Source of the DNA: Haplosporangium gracile | Lineage: Eukaryota; Mortierellomycota; Mortierellomycetes; Mortierellales; Mortierellaceae | Reading direction: 5' to 3' | Assembly (NCBI GenBank): GCA_015499985.1 | Contig: JAAAUF010000923.1 | Location: forward strand, 1 to 16,073 | DNA: 16,073 nucleotides | Shown: in pieces, positions 8,477 through 16,073 of the stretch | How positions within the stretch are numbered: the first letter of the stretch is position 1 | Layout of the letters: each line of letters opens with the position of its first letter | Notes under the pieces: generated by a model | What the model saw: only the letters and a program-made list of their open reading frames with translations | Told to the model about the DNA's origin: nothing | Databases searched by the model: none | Made by a program: the position numbers and the translations under genes

Positions 8477-9766
8477 TTAGAGACCCATCAAAAAGTTGGC
8501 GAGGACACTGTCACCACCGCCAGTGCCACCAGCAGATCCGCCAGAACCAGCATCAGAGTCTTTAGATTTTTGGTTGGCGAGCATGCTGATAAGGCCTCCT
8601 TTCTTTTTCCTTTTGTTGTTGCCACTACCACCAACCCCAAGATCAGGTTTCTTGTCGTCTGATCCAAAGGGACGTGGTGAGGCTGCTGGTGATGTTGCGG
8701 CAGAGGTTGCGGCGGATGTTGCTCTTGAGAGTCCTGTGGTGGGTGAAGCCGGTAACGAGACGGAGTACTTTGTTCGTTTCGGGTCCTGGTGTCCTACTGC
8801 TGCTGGAGATGGTGAAGAATGCGAGGAGGCCAGTCGCTTTGTGTTTGTATTGTTGTTGTTGGTCGGTGTGTTTGGTGGTTTGGGCGAGAATCTTGCAGAT
8901 GTGGTTGTATTGAGTGCTTGTGATCCAGATATTGCTGCTGCTGGTGTCGAAGGGTTTGTACTTGACGTAGAGGTAGCTCCGACGGCGGCAGGTTCCTGTT
9001 GTTGCTGCTTTTGCTTTTGCAGGGCCTTGAGTTTCCGTCGTTGCGAGACTGGGTTGGTGACTTTGACACGTGTTTTGAGAAAGCCTTCTTTGGTTCCTGG
9101 CAGTTCTGTGATGCGATCGCAGCGTTGACAGGAGTAGATGATGTGATTCAAGATCTGGTTGGCATGTTTATCAGGTCTTTGAGTAGTGTTGACTGCAGCA
9201 CTAGAACCGTTCCGAATGTTGATGCGTTGCTGATTCTGTTGTTGCTGTTGTTGTTGAGCGAGTTCTGTGTGCGGTGTGACGCGAATGATTTTCTTGGGAC
9301 GTAGTGGTACTTGTGGTGACTTTGTATTCGTTGTGGTTTTGGTAGTGCCTGCTCCAGGTCCTGCGGGGTGACTCATTGTGGTTATTATGGAGTGGTCACC
9401 AGACGAAGAAGAGGCCGTGGCCGCCTGATCAGCTGCTTCTCCTCCTATTTCCTGTGCCTTCTGTTGTTTCTTCTTGTCCTGCTTAGCCTTCTTGCGCTCG
9501 ACTCGTTTCCGTTTCTCTCGTTCAGCACGCGTCTCCGAGACAGGAACGACCCTGACTTTAGAATTGACGCCGGGGACAAAGATGGTCCCACAGGCGGCAC
9601 AGGACCTTGTCTGGATATCTTCGTGAAGGCGGAGGTCGTGGTCGTTGGCGAGGGAGAGGAACTGGGACATGTAGTGGGATGAGGCGCCGGGGCATTGTGT
9701 GAGGAGGAGGTGGGATGCCTTCCAGAGAAATTGTAAACGTGCAGCTTTGCTATTCGCGTCGCTCAT
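8477..9766 (-). CDS. RNase P/MRP protein subunit, Rpr2/Rpp21/Snm1 family
   Basis: Members of this family are small zinc-ribbon proteins that bind the RNA of RNase P (tRNA 5' processing) or RNase MRP (rRNA processing) in the nucleus. This 429-residue protein starts with the family's N-terminal helices (AARLQFLWKASHLLLTQ, then HYMSQFLSLANDHDLRLHE). The first zinc knuckle is CAAC at 56-59, followed by FVPGVNSKVRV; the second is CQRC at 213-216 in IIYSCQRCDRITELPGT. About 150 residues of Lys/Arg-, Ser- and Gln-rich sequence separate the knuckles, where relatives have a short linker. A long low-complexity tail ends GGLISMLANQKSK and VLANFLMGL. Rpr2/Rpp21 proteins are usually only about 140-200 residues, so this one is greatly expanded. 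Start chosen: the Met directly before the conserved block; the frame stays open upstream to 10021, but that stretch does not look like protein of this family and runs nearly to the TRM61 start. RNase P versus MRP membership cannot be settled by eye. No intron seen. Confidence 0.87.
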   Translation of the reverse strand: MSDANSKAARLQFLWKASHLLLTQCPGASSHYMSQFLSLANDHDLRLHEDIQTRSCAACGTIFVPGVNSKVRVVPVSETRAEREKRKRVERKKAKQDKKKQQKAQEIGGEAADQAATASSSSGDHSIITTMSHPAGPGAGTTKTTTNTKSPQVPLRPKKIIRVTPHTELAQQQQQQQNQQRINIRNGSSAAVNTTQRPDKHANQILNHIIYSCQRCDRITELPGTKEGFLKTRVKVTNPVSQRRKLKALQKQKQQQQEPAAVGATSTSSTNPSTPAAAISGSQALNTTTSARFSPKPPNTPTNNNNTNTKRLASSHSSPSPAAVGHQDPKRTKYSVSLPASPTTGLSRATSAATSAATSPAASPRPFGSDDKKPDLGVGGSGNNKRKKKGGLISMLANQKSKDSDAGSGGSAGGTGGGDSVLANFLMGL

Positions 9767-10039
9767 GGTTAGTTGATTGTTGTGGAGGATGTTTGTTGGT
9801 GTTTTTTTGTCCTGGGCTTTGTCGTGGAGTTTGGCGTTGAGGCGAAACTTAAGAAGTGAGAAGCAGTTCAAAAGGCGAACGAGTGGGTTGTTTAGCCACA
9901 CAAAACCAAAACAGCGTGTGTGACTGCCTTTGATTTCTTTTTTTCTTTTCTCTCTTGAGGAACAAGTGATCGCTTGTCTGGTTGTTCCTGTCGTTGCGCC
10001 ATTGCCTAAACCCATCCACATCCCCCTCCGACCTCCATC
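9767..10039. promoter_or_regulatory. Divergent promoter of the RNase P/MRP gene and TRM61
   Basis: The 273 bases between two divergent start codons must carry both promoters. The TRM61-proximal part has a pyrimidine tract (about 9930-9956) and a C-rich leader (CATCCCCCTCCGACCTCCATC) just before the ATG. No TATA box or known factor site stands out. Both products act in tRNA maturation, so shared regulation is plausible but not shown. Confidence 0.5.
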
Positions 10040-11516
10040 ATGAGCGAAACAGCAGTCGAGAAGCAGAGCTTCGCCACCTACAAGAAAAACAACACCATCG
10101 AGGACGGTGACAATGTCGTCATGTACCTGGTACGATATCCCTTTTCACTGCCATACAGGAAATATCAGTTCACACTGTAAACGACCTATTGGTGTTAATC
10201 AGCTACTCTATTGTACCGCCTTTAATAACCTATAGAGCAGGGAGAGCATGAGTATTATCCGCGTCAAGGATGGAGAATACTTCAACTGCAAATTCGGAAG
10301 CTACAAGCACTCGGACATGATTGGACTGGAATACGGCACGAAACTGGGCTCAAACACCGGCCGTGGATTTCTCTACCTGCTCTATCCTACTCCGGAACTC
10401 TGGACCTTGGTCTTGCCTCACCGGACCCAGATCCTATACATTGCCGACATCTCGTTCGTCATGAACTATTTGAATCTCAAGCCTGGAATGTCAATGATTG
10501 AGTCTGGAACTGGATCGGGATCGTTCTCTCACTCGATCGCAAGGACATTGGCACCCCACGGACATCTCTACACGTTCGAGTACCATCAGGAGCGTGTCAA
10601 TGCCGCAAAGAAGGAGTTTGAGGAGCATGGATTGTTGGATATGGTCACCTTGCGCTGTAGAGATGTCTGCAAGGATGGATTCGACCTTGAGGACAAGGTT
10701 GACGCCAGTATGTGTATTTTCTCGTATGGCTCTGCAGTTGCTCTGGTACGAATTGCCGTAGCACGATTCAAAGAATGAGAGTATTTCTAATCCCCATCAA
10801 TGGCATCTCTTATTATAGTCTTTTTGGATTTGCCTGCACCTTGGGAGGCGGTGGCGTCAGCAAAGAAGGCGTTCAAGCAAAACAAGGTCGGCAAGATCTG
10901 CACGTTCAGCCCTTGTATCGAGCAAATCTCCAGGACTGTCACAGCACTGAACGAGCATGGATTTGTCGACATTCAGATGTACGAGTGCTTGATCCGCTTC
11001 AACGAGATCCGTGTGATCCCAATGTGGACCATTGACGAAGCCATGGAGAAGCAGCGGGCGGTTGAGAAAAAGAGAAAGCGCGCCACTCCTCGTGTGGTGC
11101 GTGACGATAACAACAACTCTCAGGACGAGGAGATCAGCAGCAGTAGTGGTCATATCAACAAGAGCGTCAAGGTGGAATGTTCGGTCGATGACGGCAACCA
11201 ATCGTCTGCAGCAGCTACACCTAACTCGACCACAGGATCTGAGATGGAGGACAGTGTGTCGACAACGACTTCGACACTCGTCATTGGATCAGAGACTCCT
11301 ACCACTGCTGAGGCCACTGCCTCTGCCTCTGCTGCTGTTGCTGAGCCAAGAGAGAGGATCGAGCCCAAGAATGTGGTGGTGACTCGCCTTCCTGCCGAGC
11401 AGCGTGGTCATACCTCGTATCTCATGTTTGCGACTTTTACGCCTGCTACCCAGGGCTCCAGCTTGACGGAGACTAAAGCAGCAGCAGCAGCAGCGACAGC
11501 GTCAATGACGAAATAG
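10040..11516 (+). CDS. TRM61: tRNA (adenine-58-N1)-methyltransferase catalytic subunit Trm61
   Basis: Transfers methyl from S-adenosylmethionine to N1 of A58 in the T-loop of tRNAs; works in the nucleus as a heterotetramer with Trm6 (yeast GCD14; human TRMT61A). Exons: 10040-10129, 10236-10707 and 10819-11516. All joins keep frame with GT/AG borders and give 419 residues. N-terminal beta domain: DNVVMYLSRESMSIIRVKDG and YGTKLGS. Rossmann methyltransferase: SAM-binding motif I ESGTGSGSFSHSIA (about 119-132); acidic residue after beta-2 in YTFEYHQERV; catalytic motif IFLDLPAPWEA (188-198, Asp191). The family's C-terminal block RGHTSYLMFATF lies at about 381-392. A Ser/Thr/Ala-rich insert of about 110 residues separates the core from that block, and an Ala run ends the protein. 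A frameshifted copy of the 3' end lies at 14312-14403. It is divergent from the RNase P/MRP subunit gene. Confidence 0.97.
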
Positions 11517-11748
11517 AATGAACCCATTAAACAACTGTTAAGGGGATCCAGTGTTTGTTTTATATGAAATCAAACAAGTTTTAAAAGGTATTCAATGCAA
11601 AGGGGGATGGTGTTGGCGCCTGTCCGTGACTGGTTTCCTTGGTTGCCTTGTCGGTTTCCTCTTTTCCCTTGTCAGTTCTTCGTCTCCTTGTCTATTTCCA
11701 AAATTCCTTCTTGATTTCCATTTTTCACGTCTGAGCCTCGTTCACGAC

Positions 11749-11837
11749 GTGGAAAGTGAAAAGTGCAAAAAAAAGGTGGAGAAAATTCTGTGATCTGATT
11801 GGTAAACTTCTTTTTTGCACGTCCTTTTACTTTCCAC
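11749..11837. repeat. Imperfect inverted repeat
   Basis: The left arm 11749-11774 (GTGGAAAGTGAAAAGTGCAA and an A-run) is nearly the reverse complement of the right arm 11811-11837 (a T-run, GCAC, then a 3-base insertion, then TTTTACTTTCCAC). The spacer is 36 bases. The pair could form a hairpin, or could be the ends of a small decayed element. I see no target-site duplication that I would trust. Confidence 0.6.
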
Positions 11838-11867
11838 TTTTCACTTCTTTTTCGCGGAGTGCTTAAA

Positions 11868-11879
11868 CATGCGCGCATG
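11868..11879. repeat. 12-bp palindrome CATGCGCGCATG, copy 1
   Basis: A perfect 12-base palindrome. An identical copy occurs at 13578-13589, 1.7 kb to the right; the two bracket most of the decayed-gene region. Flanking bases differ. Confidence 0.6.
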
Positions 11880-12231
11880 GTACAAACACTTCATACTTTT
11901 TTCTCGCCCTTTCCATTTTTCGTGTTTGATTTCCACTTTTTCCTTGTTGCTTTCTACCCTTTTTGCATGGTTGTTTTCCACTGTTTCAGCGCAGTCTTTA
12001 CCAAATTAAACCCAATTGCACAGTAGGCCATCTCTCGACCTCCTTGTTGTTCCAAAACAACGCGCCGTGCTTGTTTCCACTGTTTATTTGCTTGTTTCCA
12101 TTGATTCTATGTTATTCGTCAACGTTCGGTGAGGCGGTTCTAGAAGCCGGGATGCCTTTTTGTTGTGAAAAGAGTTTCTGAAGCTGGTGAACAGCACAGC
12201 TTCATGGCCTCACACTGTTGTTGTTGTTGTT

Positions 12232-13573
12232 TCGTCATTTTAGAGCCCTGAAGGCTCGGACCCCTTCTCTGACGGTCTTCTTCCTTGCATCTGCACCTGA
12301 GACACCCACACTCGGGCAGCTCGAGTAGGACGATGAGGGTCATCCCAAGTACAAGCTCGGCACTCATCTCTGAAAGAAGATCTATCTGTCGTTCTACCCT
12401 TCAGAGCTGAGCGTCAGTCAACAAGAAGTGGGGTTCTCGGATCTATCACCTCCCTCTCTGGCAAAAGATCTTTGAGACCTCTGGACTGACCGTACCTACC
12501 ATCGAGCTTCAGGTACACGGCTACAAGAAAACCAACAGCTGTCAGTTGATCCACGAGAACGTTGGCATGATCTGTGAGCGGTGTTACAAGATGACCCGTC
12601 CGATACAGCTTCCACCGTAAAAAGATCAGCACTCGAATCCACGGGCCACGACGCAGTTATGCCAGTTTGTCAGCAAGTACATGAAACCGACATAGAGAAG
12701 GTCAAGACGATTGTGCTGACGGAGTAGACCGGCGTGGTCCCCTTCATCCTGAAGACCCCGCCGGTATCGAGCATTACATCTCTCAATCATCCGTCTGTGG
12801 TCCGCTCAATGGCATAGATGGGAACAGCTTTTCCGGTCATCCAGTCAGATTTGAAGAAGCGCAAGCTTAGCTTCGATCTTAAGGGCCCGGACAGTTTGGA
12901 CGAGACGACCAGCGATCTGGATAACCTTCTGCGGATGTCTCCATACTCAGCAATGCTCCGACCCAAGAAATTCATTGAGCTCGACTCTGTTGCAAAGATG
13001 ATCCTCAACGAGGGCTGGGACTTGCCCCCTCAGTACCGCTTCGCCTGCGTCAAGATGCTAGCCGGATGCATTCTTCTTGATACGAGGACTGGACGTACGA
13101 TTATGGCGAACACCATTGAGGTTTACGGCCGGACCGCCACACTAGATACACATCGGAAGCGATTCGGAACGAACAAGGACACGGCATGGACAACATCATT
13201 GCCAAATCCACTGTGGACAAGATACGAAGACGTCCACCCCACAAGCCTGGCTACGGACTACGGCCACAGGCTCTGTTTTGGAACGCAGACATTCAACGGT
13301 CCCATCACCTCCTCGACCCAGCTTGGCAAGGAAGAAACGCCGTCTCTGGGTGGGGCCACGGAGCTTATGGGTTTGGACACGCCACAGTCGAGCAAGGCCG
13401 TCAAGACCTTCTTGGATGCCGGGTGCATGGAACAAGCTATTGTGCTTACAGGGAAGGAGAACATCTGCGAGACATTAAACAGGAACAGGATTGCCCAGCT
13501 CCATCAGCTCCGCCTTAAATTCCACCCACCTGCCAACATTTCTGATGTGCCGTGCTTCGGGCCCAATCACTGA
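12232..13573 (+). pseudogene. Decayed gene of unrecognised family
   Basis: Protein-like sequence runs across this stretch on the plus strand but changes frame and meets stops. A first frame holds APETPTLGQLE and EGHPKYKLGTHL, with stops at 12326 and 12371. After a frame change near 12416, 67 codons read as good protein (VNKKWGSRIYHLPLWQKIFE, then CQLIHENVGMICERC), ending at 12618. A third frame runs 12620-13573 with stops at 12725 and 12815; its last 251 codons are open and include LLRMSPYSAMLRPKKFIELD and PPQYRFACVKMLAGCILLD. I cannot name the family. The two CxxxxxxxxxxC-type cysteine pairs could be metal-binding, but that is weak. An alternative is a live multi-exon gene whose introns hide the stops; I found no consistent set of splice sites that would do it. 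Confidence 0.6.
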
Positions 13574-13577
13574 TAGT

Positions 13578-13589
13578 CATGCGCGCATG
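13578..13589. repeat. 12-bp palindrome CATGCGCGCATG, copy 2
   Basis: Identical to 11868-11879. It lies just after the stop of the last open frame of the decayed gene. Confidence 0.6.
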
Positions 13590-13645
13590 CTGTTCACCAT
13601 TTTCACTGCGGTAATCATGATCGGTCTTAGAGTGGGAATGGCTAG

Positions 13646-13936
13646 GGAATCAGCGCCGTTTTCAACACCATTGCCAAGAATGTGATGAAGCATAGGAGAG
13701 CTACTATACTGGAGCTGGAAACAGTTAGGAAGCGCGTCAACACTTGTGAGAAGCAAACGAAGAGTCGAAAGGCGCTGATGACATTGCTGGATATGTTTAT
13801 CAGCAAGGGGGCAGTGCTCATACTGGGAAACAGGGCCTTGAAGGATATGCTGATGCCGCTGGCCGAACTGCTTGCCGCACACCTTATCGCCGCAAACGAG
13901 TCACCCCAAGCTTATGTCCAAGCTGCATTTGAGTGA
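13646..13936 (+). pseudogene. Helical protein fragment, probable remnant of the same gene
   Basis: An open frame of 96 codons without a good start reads FNTIAKNVMKHRRATILELE and then a mainly helical Leu/Ala/Lys/Glu sequence ending SPQAYVQAAFE. It follows the decayed gene by about 70 bases in a different frame, so it may be its C-terminal exon or the product of another frame change. A similar short string (NIIAKSTVDKIRRR) is readable in an alternative frame at about 13190-13230. No family recognised. Confidence 0.4.
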
Positions 13937-14009
13937 AAACAGTCCAGGATGGTTGCCCTGTCATTTCCCCCTAGTCAATGTCACCGAGCTCTCGACTACG
14001 ACATCGACC

Positions 14010-14200
14010 ACTCTCCCCTGAGTCTGTCCCGACGCGGTGGTCACTTCCAAGGCTGGCGAGTGCACTGTGATGTTTAAATGACCAAGGGCGATGTCATGAA
14101 GATTACTGTATGATTTTGGACGCCCCGCAGTCGAGCAAGTTCATCAAGGTTTTCTTGAACTCCGAGTGTATGGGAGAAGGCCATCAAACTCACCAGCAGG
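14010..14200 (+). pseudogene. Second, more degraded copy of part of the unknown gene
   Basis: At 14116-14190 the sequence matches 13374-13448: both read as D-x-PQSSK-xx-K-x-FL-xxx-CM, then an AI-x-LT-like stretch. In this copy one extra base near 14170 breaks the frame. The stretch just before it (DAVVTSKAGECTVMFK, then TKGDVMKITV) also reads as protein but is interrupted by a stop and a frame change. It therefore looks like an old duplicate of the neighbouring decayed gene, about 740 bases downstream. Confidence 0.5.
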
Positions 14201-14311
14201 AATGGATAGATTTCAAGACATGAGCCAGCTCAGCGCCAGGAAGTGTGTTCTTAAGTTTCTAAATGTTTAGAATAAATCGCCACAGTGAAATTTTAAAGAT
14301 GTGAGCATTCC

Positions 14312-14403
14312 CCTGCCGAGCAGGCATGGTCTCACCTCGTGCCTTATGTTTGCGACTTTTAACCTGTCACCTAGGGCCCCAGCTTGACAGAGACCAAGGC
14401 AGC
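14312..14403 (+). pseudogene. Fragment of the TRM61 3' end, frameshifted
   Basis: These bases align with 11391-11481 in TRM61 (block coding PAEQRGHTSYLMFATF and on into the alanine run). Agreement is roughly four bases in five by eye, including the shared strings CCTGCCGAGCAG, TATGTTTGCGACTTTTA and CCAGCTTGACAGAGAC (one mismatch). A one-base insertion after GAGCAG and a one-base loss after CTTTTA destroy the frame. Weak similarity may extend a few bases left (about 14297). It is non-functional as a methyltransferase; no other part of TRM61 is recognisable nearby. Confidence 0.8.

Positions 14404-16073
<1,670 letters not shown>

Larger units (their letters stand above)
11517..12231. other. Gene-free pyrimidine-rich region with scattered TTTCCA motif
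   Basis: No supportable gene. After the TRM61 stop there is an ATTAAA at 11526-11531 that could serve as its poly(A) signal. From about 11690 to 12100 the plus strand is T- and C-rich, and TTTCCA followed by T- or C-rich sequence occurs about eight times (near 11697, 11716, 11831, 11911, 11931, 11976, 12076 and 12097). The open frames here are made of Phe/Ser/Leu runs and do not look like proteins. The TTTCCA series may be a decayed tandem repeat or just compositional bias. Confidence 0.55.

Noticed and set aside
8477..11516. A co-regulated tRNA-modification cluster as a new system
   Set aside because: AsnRS, the RNase P/MRP subunit and Trm61 are unrelated housekeeping genes on mixed strands with separate transcripts; closeness alone is not evidence of a system.

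Overview
The window is nuclear DNA of a filamentous, early-diverging fungus. The evidence is spliceosomal introns with GTAAG/TAG-type borders, AATAAA poly(A) signals, CT-rich leaders, CACC-type start contexts and four recognisable eukaryotic housekeeping proteins. The style of the proteins and introns suggests the Mortierella group (Mucoromycota), but that placement is inference and no marker here proves it.

Layout. 1-554: gene-poor upstream region, perhaps with the first exon of a divergent gene at its left edge. 555-3641 (+): single-exon gene for a 1028-residue, single-span membrane protein of unknown function. 3804-5672 (-): three-exon gene for an acidic, low-complexity protein of unknown function. 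5904-8338 (+): four-exon cytosolic asparaginyl-tRNA synthetase, sharing a 231-bp divergent promoter with the previous gene; the promoter holds a TGAGTCA (Gcn4-type) site and a CACGTG box. 8477-9766 (-): RNase P/MRP zinc-ribbon subunit (Rpr2/Rpp21/Snm1 family), convergent with the synthetase. 10040-11516 (+): three-exon TRM61, catalytic subunit of the tRNA m1A58 methyltransferase, divergent from the RNase P/MRP gene. 14741 to the right edge (+): seven visible exons of DPM1, dolichol-phosphate mannose synthase, incomplete at its 3' end.

Three of the four recognisable genes act on tRNA or its processing machinery (Asn charging, RNase P/MRP, m1A58). Two of them sit head to head and two tail to tail. 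I read this as ordinary compact gene packing, not an operon-like system.

The accessory part is 11.5-14.4 kb, between TRM61 and DPM1. It holds pyrimidine-rich DNA with a scattered TTTCCA motif and an imperfect inverted repeat. It then holds a decayed gene of a family I do not recognise (several in-frame stops and frame changes) and a second, more degraded copy of part of that gene. Last comes a frameshifted fragment of about 90 bp matching the 3' end of TRM61. This is a duplication-and-decay zone. I see no intact novel defence or mobile system. The least explained intact gene is the membrane protein at 555-3641.
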